Below are positions 26,880-38,659 of a stretch of DNA of 64,000 bases, one piece after another. Every line of letters begins with the position of its first letter. Position 1 is the stretch's first letter. The notes under the pieces were generated by a model. The model saw only the letters and a program-made list of their open reading frames with translations, made no database searches and had not been told where the DNA came from. The stretch lies in NCBI GenBank assembly GCA_964017065.1, contig OZ024792.1, positions 250,501 through 314,500 on the forward strand. The letters run 5' to 3'. The position numbers and the translations under genes were made by a program. Source of the DNA: Haliclona indistincta. Lineage: Eukaryota > Porifera > Demospongiae > Haplosclerida > Chalinidae.

Positions 26880-27752
26880 TCATTGTGTATGAGTAGTTGA
26901 TGCTCTCAGTACTACACTGTACTGGTGCTGGTCTACTGCAGTCATGGTGTTCAGACCAAAAATGTCACTAGCAGGTACTCCATGATGATGGAGGGAGCTG
27001 TACTCTTGCTGGTCACCATTACCTGCAGCTAGCTTAGAGTCACCATGATGACCCTGCTGTACTGTGCTACTGGTAGTTGCTGTGGGATGGCTGAGGGAGC
27101 TGTACTCAGCTGATGGTGTCTGTGCAGTGGTAGCTAGCTGAGTGTGGTTCAGCTTGCTGTAAGCTGTGTCTCCTCCTCTAGTGACCGTAGCATTCTCTAG
27201 GTGAAGGTAGTGGTTGTTACTGACCCCAGCATATGTTGGGTCACACTGCAGCAGCACCTGATGTGACCTCTCCTACTAGACGGTAATCACTATAGTGTGT
27301 GTGAGTCCTTATAATGTTGAATATAATTATGTTGTCTAATCCACTGCTCGCAGTATTGTTGTTATTATAACTCACAGTATTGTTGCTATTCCTTTCTATA
27401 TGGTTATACTGGAACTACTCACAGCTGGCACATGCAGCTATATACACTGACCATCAGCGCTGTTACTGGCTGACTGCAGCTGGTGTTGCTTGATCCTTCT
27501 CTTCTTCACTATCAGTAGCACTATAATGAGTGTTGAGATGAGTAGTAACACTATACTAGTAGAGTGAGCACACTTGATACAGTCACTGATACTACAGTCA
27601 CTTTTAATAACTTATTATTGATAGGTGTTGGTCTGTGGGTAGCCGTAGTATCAGAAGCGGGGAAAAGTGTGGTTGGTAAGGGAGAGATCTTTGTATGTGC
27701 AATAGTCACTGAGATGTGCGAGTTCTTAGTGTACACATCAGTTAGTGAAAGC
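26880..27752 (-). pseudogene. Receptor unit 5: type B relic (tail plus partial TM exon)
   Basis: The tail exon 26880-27257 is open and carries the cleanest copy of the type B motifs: DPTYAGV, TAYSKL, AEYSSL, QEYSSL and QYSVV. At 27445-27752 there is a TM-exon remnant with a different stalk (SPLPTTLFPASDTTATHRPT) and a TA insertion that shifts frame in the TM region (CACTATACTAGTAGAG). No Ig or signal-peptide exon precedes it. Relic, possibly a tail donor for exon exchange. Confidence 0.6.
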
Positions 27753-27779
27753 AATGATGGTGGTAAGGTATTTGTGTGA

Positions 27780-28110
27780 CTAGTTGAGAGACCACCTATG
27801 GGGTGCTGTTTGTACCAAAATGTCGTGATTTAGCTGATTTATAAATCCACACCCGATTTATATTAATCGGGTGTTACAATACAATATAATATTAAAATTT
27901 GTAATTTATTAATCTATTTATAAATTTATTAATCTATCTAGTAATACTCTATCACCTGGCGAGTATAGTGAGCTGTTGCTGTTATTACGGTCATCATAAT
28001 TAATTCCATCTATATAATTATACATTTACACAGTCAATACACTTTACTACACTACATAATCCCATAAAGTATGATGTGTACGAGGTGGTGTAAATGTGTT
28101 ATGAGAAATT
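27780..28110. other. AT-rich intergenic block repeated at 43914-44250
   Basis: About 330 bp shared with the interval upstream of unit 11's 3' end. Contains a short hairpin, CACCCGAT with ATCGGGTG around TTATATTA (about 27848-27872). No gene seen. Confidence 0.6.
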
Positions 28111-28124
28111 TGATAAAATTGTTC

Positions 28125-28723
28125 TCAAATGTAATATTGTTCTTTAGTCACAGTAGCGGCGTATGTAGTATCAGTCTCCCTCTTGATAGGGTCCACTATA
28201 GAGTACATCTTGCCATCCACCTCCACTGAAGGTGGTCCTCTCCTCCCAGTGGGTGTGGTGTACACACTGGTGTAGTCAGTGGTAACAGTGTCCAGTGGTT
28301 GGTAGAGTGCTGACTGAGCACCATCACAGCTAGTAGAGGAGGAGCAGTTCAGTGGTAACTCCTGCATATCGTGAGACCGCAAATCATTCATTGACTGCTG
28401 CTGGGGTTTGCTTGTAATAGAACAGCTCCTAAAACACCTAGTCCCAGGTCCTCTACTGCTCCAGTTGTGTTCTCTCTGAACCATCTGATCATGAATGTAG
28501 TACTAATACCATCCATTCTTCTTACAGTGCACTGCAGGGCTATTACTATACCATCACTGTTGTCGTAAGGATTGCAGTCACTCAGTGTAGTTGATGGAGG
28601 CTGTCATAAGTGCCGAATGATGTATTGAACTAGTCATTTAAAAATACCTGCTGCACTGCTTCTTGCTAGCAGCACTAGTAACAGTGGTACACACACGATA
28701 GCTCTTCCCCAGCGATGCGCCAT
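28125..28723 (-). pseudogene. Receptor unit 6: type A pseudogene with internal deletion
   Basis: The signal-peptide exon (MAHRWGRAIVCV, ATG at 28723) and the N-terminal half of the Ig exon are followed directly, at about 28433, by the last tail exon. The second Ig cysteine, stalk, TM and middle tail exons are gone. The breakpoint joins AAACACCTAGTCCCAGG (Ig exon) to the AACAGCTCCT start of the tail exon. The tail still reads YQPL...YTSV but ends KEQYYI. The partner, unit 16, is intact. Confidence 0.82.
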
Positions 28724-28747
28724 GGTTGCTCTACTAGTCCAGACAGC

Positions 28748-28820
28748 TAGCCTTTCAATACGGCGACTGCGACGTCACCGTTGGCGTTGGGCGTGAGCGG
28801 TGAGGCCGCCCCCGCAAACC
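28748..28820 (-). promoter_or_regulatory. Conserved upstream module of receptor unit 6
   Basis: GC box, CRE-like TGACGTCGCAG and CCGTATTGAAAG are preserved upstream of this pseudogene, identical in layout to unit 1. Confidence 0.5.
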
Positions 28821-29340
28821 ATGAGTGATCCTTTTCTAGTAAGATGTAATACGTACTGTGTGCATAGTGTTACTGTGTATGTGTAGTTGATGCTCTCAGT
28901 ACTACACTGTACTGGTGCTGGTCTACTGCAGTCAGACCCATCATGTCACTGCAGGTACTCCATGATGATGGAGGGAGCTATGCTCTTGCTGGTCACCATG
29001 CCATTACCTGCAGCTAGCTTAGAGTCACCGTGATGACCCTGCTGCACTGTGCTACTGGTAGTTACTGTGGGATGGCTGAGGGAGCTGTACTCAGCTGATG
29101 GTGTCTGTGCAGTGGTAGCTAGCTGAGTGTGGTTCAGCTTGCTGTAAGCTGTGTCTCCTCCTCTAGAGTTACAGCGTTCTCTAGGTGAAGGCACTGGTTG
29201 TTACTGACCCCAGCATATGATGGGTCATCAAGTGCAGCAGCAGCACCTGATGTGACCTCTCCTACTAGACTGTACTCACTAATAATGGCTCCTCCTGTGG
29301 TGCGGTCTCTCTGTTGTCTAGTGCTCCTAAACACATCATG

Positions 29341-29739
29341 ACAAGAAAATAAAAAGATTTCTAACGAAATCAAAAGGATGTAGGGATAAAGAAATCTGCT
29401 ACTGGTCCACAATGTAAACCAACAAGGAGCAAGCATGGAATGGTAACACGATTGACTTGCTAACAGACCATAGATCCCTACATCAGTGGCTGTACATAAC
29501 ATTTTGACTATACTATAATTATTTTGTCACAAGCTAACCAATGCATGTCAGGTGTCAGTCAATAGCAACTAGCAGAACTGCTGTAGTCAGCCACTGATGT
29601 AGGGATCTATGGTCTGTTAGCAAGTCAATCGTGTTACCATTCCATGCTTGCTCCTTGTTGGTTTACATTGTGGACCAGTAGCAGATTTCTTTATCCCTAC
29701 ATCCTTTTGATTTCGTTAGAAATCTTTTTATTTTCTTGT
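29341..29739. repeat. Foldback: 152-bp inverted repeats, 95-bp spacer
   Basis: Arms 29341-29492 and 29588-29739 appear to be perfect reverse complements. They form the left end of a longer interspersed element. The second copy at 61255-61640 has the same arms with shared substitutions, so each copy keeps its arms matched. Confidence 0.9.
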
Positions 29740-30158
29740 TTGTGTCCTTTTTTCTTTTACAGTGAGTTTCAAATTTTTGGTGCAGTTCGACTTCGGCAAG
29801 ATAATGTATCTCTTTTTTGTTTCCATCATTGGTTTGGTTTGCTTTTCTTGATAATTGCTTTTTAACTTGTAGCTCCTATTATACTGAAACTAGCTCATGC
29901 ATTCATGCATGCTGAAGCCTGGATGCACAGCATACGAGCCCCGCCCACTCTGGTTTAGAATTTTCTGTATGGCTGTGATACTATCTGGCAAGCAGCCGAA
30001 CGGTGATACTACACAAGCTTACTCTGTGAGTTGTTCTTCGAAGACTCTAGACGCCAATATGCGCTCTCCATACGGCGATACTCTACAAGTGTGTTTGGTC
30101 ACGTGCGTATTACGTAATCACAATAATGGCGTCAAACACTTAGCTAACAACTGTTCGT

Positions 30159-30476
30159 GTAGTCAGGCGTGGCCTGCCCAATCGCATACTGTATATAGTC
30201 AGGGGACACTAGTATACACGACTTGTGCCCGTCGCAGCTATAGCTGCGACCCAATCAGATTGCAGTATCTGTTATGAATCTAATTTAAAACGTAATAATT
30301 ACATAACACTACAGCTATATCTGTTAATACTACAGCTGTTACAGCTACAGCTGTTGATACTACGTTAACCACTTCCTAAAATAATTGTAACCGCTACATT
30401 CCAGCGCGACGACTCAGGTATACTAGTGTCCCCTGACTATATACAGTATGCGATTAGGCAGGCCACGCCTGACTAC
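30159..30476. mobile_element. Small TIR element with ~59-bp arms
   Basis: Left arm 30159-30217 and right arm 30418-30476 are inverted repeats with one mismatch seen (CCCAATCGC versus the complement of GCGATTAGG). The interior contains ACAGCTA-rich imperfect repeats. It abuts the end of the YR retrotransposon within 3 bp. Confidence 0.8.
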
Positions 30477-30575
30477 TGCTCCCGAACATGCACCCACTTG
30501 CATGCACCATAACACCACACATCTGGTTAAGGCCTGCTGTGCACGCCACAAACATTTTCTTATGTCACATGACAC

Positions 30576-31330
30576 ACATGAAAAGTACAAAACTGAAGAA
30601 CTCAAATCAACTTGACAATAAAATATATTATGGTATGCCTAAGGCAATCAACCTCTACCTTGCAAACACAAGCTCGATGCAAAGCATTAACTGAACAGCT
30701 CGCACACTCCACTATAACTATGAACTAAGCTCGCCTCATGTGAATAATTAACCAACCATCTCGAAATGCACAATGCCCAACTTTAACAATCTTTATACGC
30801 AGCTTGAACTCTACCGCGTACACACACACACATTACGCAAGTAACACACTCTAAACAACATTGAGCTGAGACCAAAAGAAAAAGAGATAATACTTCGTAT
30901 TCATGGGTGATGCTGGTCTAACATCACCCAAGGGAAAAAACCCAGAGATAAAACCTCTTTAGAGGACAAAATGCTCTGGTAAAACCCAAAGAAACTTAAA
31001 CAGCTCACACTACTGATATTGCATTCACAATGGTGCTTTAAAAAACACGCCAGCTAGGATTTCTTTAGTCAGGCTAAATAAGATCGTTGTCAATCTCAAG
31101 CACTATGCCAACATCATAGTGCTGACCTGAAAAAATTTTGTCGCACCTGTGCAAACACAATAATTACAAAAGTAATCACAATAATTAGCAGACAGAGTCC
31201 ACAGCCTTGCTCCCTGCTCTTGCTCCTGCTTTGATCACCTCATCTGTTGGTTGGTAACTGAGAGGAAAATACTCAGAAAGATATCAAATGCATATCAGCA
31301 CCCTTCAGCACACTGGGGTGGGGGGGTGGG
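30576..31330. other. Non-coding segment between A2 and B2 of the YR element
   Basis: About 755 bp of AT-rich sequence with a (CACA)n patch and a G run at about 31316-31330. I see no coding region. It separates the two 3' repeats of the retrotransposon and may be internal to it or a later insertion. Confidence 0.5.
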
Positions 31331-31634
31331 ACAAACTGAGTGGCTGCACGTTGCCTAGGAATGATTAACTATCATACCTGTACACCTTATATACCAACAC
31401 CCACGCATGCACCATGCATGCAATTATCCCACAATATTCGGGAGCATATTTCCTGTCTAATTCCTGTGTCAACCGACAGGAAAGTACATCTCCCGAACAT
31501 GCACCCACTTGCATGCACCATAACACCACACATCTGGTTAAGGCCTGCTGTGCACGCCACAAACATTTTCTTATGTCACATGACACCTAGGGTAAACAAA
31601 GAGAGGGTATATACAGTGATCACATGACTGACAG

Positions 31635-32639
31635 TCAGAGCTCTAAGCTCTCTGATACCGACAGGAGAGCAGACATAGAGTCCTTAACATAGCCATCTTT
31701 AGCAGTTTCTGAGCGCCACCTACCATGTCTCTTAAAGAGCCTATCTGGTATGCCTGCGTTGGCAGCTGCTGTGGCTCCCCCTGCCCGAAGACTATGTAAC
31801 CCAAATTGATTGGCGTCAAAACCGAGTGACTTTAGCTTGGCTAGAAACACCTCCCTCATCCGGGTGTAGCTGAGTGTACCAGAACAGCGCAACTTTTCCC
31901 CTTTTTTGGTGCGGACAATGGCACGGAACAACCTTGCCGATGACGCTGTAGAGATTCCAGCCATGAGCATATACCGCTCCATCATGGCCACGGGACAGGT
32001 GATCGTGCGGGTCCTAGCTACCACCACTGAGTCACCCTGCCGGTACTGGTCTGTCTTACTGGAAGTAATATGGACCGTCATGTGTTGCTCGGTAAACCGT
32101 ATATCACAGCAACGCAAACCAGATAACTCATTGTATCGCAAGAATGCAGCAAATGAGAGCAACGCACCAGCTGCTAAACGAACATCAGATAGAGTCGGGG
32201 AAGTACCAAGGCTTTCGACCAAGGTGGTTAGCATACTAGCAGTAATAGGTTCTTTTTTGACCTTTGGCTTAGCTAGTTTGCGTTGTAAGCCAGCCAGAGT
32301 TGCCCGAACGAATGCTGAGGAGCTAATCGGTGGAAGGCCAGCAAGCTGGTGGGCCCAGCTGATTGCATTAACTGCCTCTTCAACGGATGCTCTGGAGTTA
32401 GTGGTATTAGCCACATGTTGCAGATAAAGTGCAAAATGGACCTCGTCTACAGGGAAAATTTTGACCTCAATTCGTGGCCCTGCCCAAGCTTTCCATTTCA
32501 TAAATCCCCTCACATACTTTGTTGTTGTGCTGTTGGCCTTGCCTTGGAGTAAGGTATGGGGTAAACAAGTCGCCAGCCGTTTGAGGTCTGGGTCCTGTAA
32601 ACTCTCAATAGTCTGCCACACACCCTTAGACAGGACATC
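31635..32639 (-). CDS. Tyrosine recombinase of the YR retrotransposon
   Basis: About 330 residues, the integrase of a DIRS-order element, expected to join a circular cDNA to the genome. Catalytic motifs visible: first Arg in FLRYNELSGL, a basic beta-strand SSKTDQYRQGD, H-x-x-R in GLHSLRAGG, HGRW, and the nucleophile Tyr in KDGYVKDS. No in-frame ATG is obvious at the start, and the upstream TTTTACAG (about 32640-32650 on the minus strand) could be a splice acceptor. The frame is open to the TGA/TAG end without damage. Confidence 0.88.
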   Translation of the reverse strand, partial: DVLSKGVWQTIESLQDPDLKRLATCLPHTLLQGKANSTTTKYVRGFMKWKAWAGPRIEVKIFPVDEVHFALYLQHVANTTNSRASVEEAVNAISWAHQLAGLPPISSSAFVRATLAGLQRKLAKPKVKKEPITASMLTTLVESLGTSPTLSDVRLAAGALLSFAAFLRYNELSGLRCCDIRFTEQHMTVHITSSKTDQYRQGDSVVVARTRTITCPVAMMERYMLMAGISTASSARLFRAIVRTKKGEKLRCSGTLSYTRMREVFLAKLKSLGFDANQFGLHSLRAGGATAAANAGIPDRLFKRHGRWRSETAKDGYVKDSMSALLSVSESLEL

Positions 32640-32854
32640 TGTAAAATGTACAACAGAGATAACATTACAATTTTTCTAGACCAGCGGCAGACAGTCTATG
32701 TAAACAACACCAGCGTAGCAGCTGTAGGCTTGGTCACTCCTATTATCTCTAGCTTTATGCACCATCTTAATTCTTGACAGTATCCCAAATGGGTCAGAGC
32801 TATAATCCAACTGGACATGAGCATTATACTGAGCACATGTGTACCATTGCCCAA

Positions 32855-33125
32855 CTGGGCACAAGAGTGTACAATCGCCCAACTGGGCACATGTGTGTAC
32901 AATCGCCCAACTGGGCACATGAGTGTACAATCGCCCAACTGGGCACATGTGTGTACAATCGCCCAACTGGGCACATGTGTGTACAATCGCCCAACTGGGC
33001 ACATGTGTGTACAATCGCCCAACTGGGCATATGAGTGTACAATCGCCCAACTGGGCACATGAGTGTACAGTCGCCCAACTGGGCACATGAGTGTACAGTC
33101 GCCCAACTGGGCACATGAGTGTACA
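32855..33125. repeat. 26-bp palindromic minisatellite inside the YR element
   Basis: About 10 copies of GTGTACAATCGCCCAACTGG plus GCACAT. Each unit contains the palindrome GCCCAACTGGGC. It lies between the RNase H and recombinase reading frames. Because 26 is not a multiple of three, all frames are read. Confidence 0.92.
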
Positions 33126-33186
33126 TAACCCAAATGGGCAACAAACTGTCCAGCTCCACTGAGTGACATATTGCTAACAAATACAC

Positions 33187-34617
33187 TCAACACATTGAAA
33201 AATCACAACACAAAGCTAACACTTTGGTATTTGGCACCTTATTGTTAAATAACACAGCACCTGAACGCCCAGGAACAAACAAGCCTTCTATTAAGGGTAA
33301 CTCCATTACATGTGTAACATACTTCTCAAATTGACCACCAGATGGGCAAATGATGGGCCAGAATGGAGCAGATGACCAGTGAGGAACAATTAAAGTACCC
33401 TGAGCGCCACATATTTGTGCATGTCGAATGACTCTAGGGATCAGTACAATTGGCGGACACCACCAATTGTTTTCACCTTGCCAATTAACCGTAAAAGCAT
33501 CTACAGCTTCTGATCCAGGGTTCCAACAGCGACTATTGAATCGAGGCAGTTGTGTATTATCACAGCTGGCGAATCTATCCACAGTATATGGACCCCACAA
33601 TGCATCTAGCTGTTCAAAAACTTGTGGATTCAACATCCAATCATCTAAATCAACAATTCGGCTGAGATAATCAGCTTGTTCGTTCAGTTCTCTGGGAACC
33701 CATTCGGGTTGCAGGTGAATGTGAGAGTTTATTGATAAAGCAAAAATCTTTAGGGCAATTGCTTGGAGATGTGGTTGGCGACTGCCAACTTGCAAAATGC
33801 GAACTACATTTTGGTTATCCGAAAACCATCGAATGCACAAATTAGCCAATTTCTTTTCGAGTGACTGTAGCACTCGCCAAACCGCAGTTAGCTCACGCCA
33901 TGTAGAGCTCTGTTGACTTTCATCGAGGCTCCATTGACCATAGGCTACATAGTGACCATGCTCCACTATATACCCTCCATAGCCAGTATCACTGGCATCT
34001 GAATATACTACCCTTACTGCTGAAGGAGAGTGCCATATTGGTTGAGCTTTGTAGTCAGCAAGGCTAGCTGACCAGAATTCAAGCTCGCTTCTTGCCTCTT
34101 CCGATAGTGTGAGCATACCACACCACATTTGTCTAGATTCGAGGACTGCATATAAACTACGAGTCATAAAACGACTCACTGGACCTACAGCGAGGCCCAT
34201 TGATATTATTCTACCCACAATACTAGCAAGGAATCTGGCTGACAGGCTGGGCTTTAGTACTGCTTGTCGAAGCATGTCTAATAGCTTAACTATTTTTTCC
34301 TGTGGAACCTCTACTTGACCTTGTGCTAAATCAAGTACAAAACCCAACCATTGCAGACGCTGCGTAGGCTGCCAGACTGATTTTTTAAAATTTGCTTGAA
34401 AGCCAGCCTGTTCTAACGTAGCACAAACTATTCCGCTGGCTCTGCTTGCATTTGCTTCACCTACGGCGGCACCTAGACCATCATCAAGATACACCACAAT
34501 CCTAATACCCTGTCCTCGCCAGTAACTGACTAGAGGACGAAGGAGTTTAGTAAACATGTAACAAGCAGTGGACAAACCAAATGGTAAGACAGTAAATACA
34601 TAGTAAGCTCCCTGCCA
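33187..34617 (-). CDS. Reverse transcriptase (C-terminal part) and RNase H of the YR element
   Basis: RT catalytic motif VVYLDDGLGA, thumb and connection, then RNase H with VYSDASDTGYGG, WRELTAVW and WFSDNQNVV as acidic residues, and VPRELNEQADYLSR near its end. A Trp/Pro-rich C-terminal region (RCWNPGSEAVDAF) follows, as seen in DIRS-order elements. It continues the RT begun in the preceding frame but is one base out of register. I do not join the frames here. Ends at 33187, about 550 bp before the recombinase. Confidence 0.88.
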   Translation of the reverse strand, partial: WQGAYYVFTVLPFGLSTACYMFTKLLRPLVSYWRGQGIRIVVYLDDGLGAAVGEANASRASGIVCATLEQAGFQANFKKSVWQPTQRLQWLGFVLDLAQGQVEVPQEKIVKLLDMLRQAVLKPSLSARFLASIVGRIISMGLAVGPVSRFMTRSLYAVLESRQMWCGMLTLSEEARSELEFWSASLADYKAQPIWHSPSAVRVVYSDASDTGYGGYIVEHGHYVAYGQWSLDESQQSSTWRELTAVWRVLQSLEKKLANLCIRWFSDNQNVVRILQVGSRQPHLQAIALKIFALSINSHIHLQPEWVPRELNEQADYLSRIVDLDDWMLNPQVFEQLDALWGPYTVDRFASCDNTQLPRFNSRCWNPGSEAVDAFTVNWQGENNWWCPPIVLIPRVIRHAQICGAQGTLIVPHWSSAPFWPIICPSGGQFEKYVTHVMELPLIEGLFVPGRSGAVLFNNKVPNTKVLALCCDFSMC

Positions 34618-34619
34618 CG

Positions 34620-36074
34620 AAAACCAAGGTACTTTTGGTGTATTGTGGCGATATCAACATGGTGGTAACCGGACTTTAAATCAAACGAAAACAGGAAATC
34701 ACCCTTTTCAAACAACAACATTGCAACTCTTAAATCTTCATACTTAAATCTTTGCTTCCACAAAAATCTATTCAGGTGACGAAGATTGATTACTAAACGC
34801 TTCTTCCCACTGCTACTTTCAACCACAGACAATGGACTACAAATGTACGGTACTTCCAATACTTGTTTTACACACCTGTTCATCATAAGCTCTGACACAC
34901 TCTGCTGAACAAAGTCAGCATTAACAATTGCAGATTGCTGATTACATTGTATGTTAGGGGTTGGCTCACTCTTCAATGGAAGCACATAACCTGATTCAAT
35001 TGTATTCAAGACTGTGCTGGGAGCCTTCAACACATCCCTCCAGAATTGGATTTTCTCTTTCAGTCTACCCTGAACAGACATATCACAACAGTCTGGGCTT
35101 ACAGCCTCAGCCTCCCATGTTCGTCTATCTACATGAGGCTCATCAATATCATCTACTAGCTCATCAACAACACACTCAGAATCAATGGAGCTACCATCAC
35201 CACTACATGCATTGATAGAACTAGACACACACATAACACTACGTGAAGGATACCACTTCTTGCCGCTCAGGGCTTGTCCTTCTCTTCTGGGACAAAAGCT
35301 GTGGAGATGTCCCATCTCGCCACACGTAAAACATGGGCCCAACGGGCGACTCTTGGCCACTGCCGGGATCAATCCAGGACGTCTGGGCACCTGGGTAGCA
35401 CTGCTGACACTCAAACTGGGAGTGGCTACACTGCGGGGTTGCTTTGCAGGAGTTGGTCTGCCTGCAACCTTCCTTCGCTTTACCGACTTCTTCTCTGCCG
35501 CTTTCTCGGCCTTTTCAATTCTTTTTTCGTCCTCCGAATTGTCGGCAAGCTCGTCCGCGGTGTACTCCGTGACGACCGCCCAACCAAAGTCGGACCTGTC
35601 CGCCAATTTTATCAGCTTTTGCCTTTCGGCAATTTTCTTCGCACCTTTTTCAAGGGCAGCTTTAGCTCGTTCCACCGCCTGCGAAGGGCGACTCTCTCCC
35701 TCGAGCTCGTCCATGGCCTCCTGAACTGCATCCTCCACTTCAGCGTTGAACTTTGCCTGGGCTTCGTTCCCTTTCTTCTTATACTGGTAGGGTGCCTCTG
35801 CAGACCTGGATTTTTTGACGGCTTTAGCAGCAGCTTCGTCCTGACTGCGGCAGACCTGATTCTGGAATTCCGCCAACTTAGTATCCATCCTGACCTGGGA
35901 CGCCTGAATGGCGTCCATCAACTTAGCGAACTGGTCGCCAGTGATAGGAGGTGGGCCAGGTGGCAGAATGCTCGCGCTTGCTCCAGTCGCGGTTGTAATA
36001 GTCGTGCCACTGGAGGAAGGCGGATGACTACTGGCAGTAATAGTCGTCGTACCAGTAGTGCTAGCCGACGACAT
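34620..36074 (-). CDS. Gag-like protein and RT N-terminal part of the YR element, frameshifted
   Basis: Starts MSSASTTGTTTITASSH at 36074 with a Ser/Thr/Pro-rich N terminus and a charged coiled-coil-like segment (EDAVQEAMDELEGE, KAEKAAEKKSVKRRK). A CCHC zinc knuckle follows (CFTCGEMGHLHSFC). RT fingers and motif A follow: VINLRHLNR and FSFDLKSGYHHVDI. A missing base in a T-run near 34620 ends the conserved frame between RT motifs A and B, so this copy cannot make an intact RT without frameshifting. Confidence 0.85.
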
Positions 36075-36431
36075 GACTACTGATAGCGGGTATAGTAGAA
36101 TATAGTAGAATATAATAGAATAGGTTGTACAAACTGAGTGGCTGCACGTTGCCTAGGAATGATTAACTATCATACCGTACCTGTACACCTTATATACCAA
36201 CACCCACGCATGCACCATGCATGCAATTATCCCACAATATTCGGGAGCATATTTCCTGTCTAATTCCTGTGTCAACCGACAGGAAAGTACATTTCGTGAT
36301 CGTGAGCTCGTCAAATGTATATCGTCGTTTCGCTAAAAACTAAGTTCAAAAGGCACATGCCAGGAGAATTTCACGACTGTTCGTGGGTGTTTTGGTCTTG
36401 ACACTGCTCGCGTAAAGGCGCTAGACGAGTT

Positions 36432-37138
<707 letters not shown>

Positions 37139-37775
37139 ACGAAGATGACGAAAGTCGATTTTCACCGTTTCCAGGTTCGTCACTTTAGTAACAATTTCGA
37201 GCAATCTCCTTGCTACTGTAAGATGGGGCAACGCCAGAGAGCAGATCTAAGTGTCTTTGGACGTATAAAATTCATGACCAGGCGAAATATCAGCGTTTGA
37301 ACGCTAATACACTGTATGTAGCCGCCATCTTCTTTTCTCGTTCATCCCTACATAGGGAGTCACTACCGTGCCTCCCTAATAATTGTCATGATACATGCTC
37401 TGCATTGCGCAATACCTTGTTGTTGGTTGATCATATAAGACAGCAGATTGTAGTGTAGTGGTGCAGTGTATCATACCTACAGTATCAGACCTGGACAACA
37501 ATAAACACAGCTGCAATGATGTGTGTGTGTGGGGGTCTTTACTGTGTTGAATATATGTTGTCTAATCCACTGCTCGCAGTATTGTTGTTATTATAACTCA
37601 CAGTATTGTTGTTATTCCTCTCTACATGGTTATACTGGAACTACTCAAAGCTGGCACATGCAGCTATATACACTGACCATCAGCGCTGTCACTGGCTGAC
37701 TGCAGCTGGTGTTGCTTGATCCTTCTCTTCTTCACTATCAGTAGCACTATAATGAGTGTTGAGATGAGTAGTAAC

Positions 37776-37840
37776 GCTAGTAGAGTGAGCACACTTGATA
37801 CAGTCACTGATACTACAGTCACTGATACTACAGTCACTGA
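37776..37840. repeat. Short VTVVS-coding repeat in unit 7
   Basis: Two to three copies of the ACTGATACTACAGTC unit, the unexpanded state of the 15-bp repeat seen in units 2 and 12. Confidence 0.75.
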
Positions 37841-38659
37841 TGATGATATAGTGACAATGTTAGTAGATGATATGTCAGAGGCTGTGACTGTAAATGATAT
37901 ACCTGTCCAGTGAGTTCTTGGTGTAAATAGCTGTTTAGTTGAATCAAAATTAATACCAGATTTAAATTTTTTGATTACATGCATAGTATAACCTGCTTTA
38001 GTTGAGGTAAAACTTGCACTATAGGAGATGATGGAGATAGATCAGCACATGCTGTGTTTTCTACCTGTTGCACCAAAGTGCACACTGATTCACTAGTATA
38101 GTTCTCAGGAGCCAGTAGTGTGAACACATTGCTCCTCATCAGAGGCTGGTCAGGATCAGCAGTTGTGTTGATCACCTGACACCAGTACTTGCCTAGTAGA
38201 CTAGGACTGTAGGGCTGGTTGAGAAATGCTGTGATGTGATATACTGAAGAAAGATCCGTAGTGTTCAGTACATACTCATCACCTAGTCCCAGGTCCTCTA
38301 TTGCTCCAGTTGTATTCTCTCTGAACCACTTAATTATAGACTGGTCAGACTGAAGATCATCTCGTGTCCTCACTACACATTCTAACACTATATAAATTTT
38401 GCCATCGATATAATAAGGATTACAGCTTTCAGGTATTTCAGTAGAAGGAGGCTGTACTATATATTTAAAGCAGCATTGCTGACCTATTCACAGTACTCAA
38501 GATGGCATTTGTGGAAGACTTCAGAAGCTCACCTGAACAGCTCAGAGTTGTCACACACAGCACTATCATTAAAATCCCGCACAGTTGATGTCCCTGAGAC
38601 TCCATTGATCCGGCAAAAATGCTGGTATGTGTACTAATCATCACAGCAACATCACAATA

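Larger units (their letters stand above)
30481..36292 (-). mobile_element. Tyrosine-recombinase retrotransposon, PAT/Ngaro-like
   Basis: About 5.8 kb on the minus strand, full length by its termini. Split direct repeats: A1 36129-36292 equals A2 31331-31489, and B1 31491-31586 equals B2 30481-30575, giving A1 - ORFs - B1A2 - B2. The B1A2 junction is exactly what joining the two outer ends would produce, as expected for a circular intermediate. Coding order is gag-like zinc knuckle, RT, RNase H, YR. No LTRs, no DDE integrase. A 755-bp non-coding segment separates A2 from B2. Confidence 0.9.

Noticed and set aside
29897..30277. 126-residue plus-strand frame in the foldback element
   Set aside because: It crosses the border into the inserted 57-bp-TIR element and is not conserved in the 61-kb copy.
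31635..32639. Stand-alone Crypton-type recombinase
   Set aside because: It lies in order behind gag, RT and RNase H and between matching split direct repeats, so it belongs to the retrotransposon.
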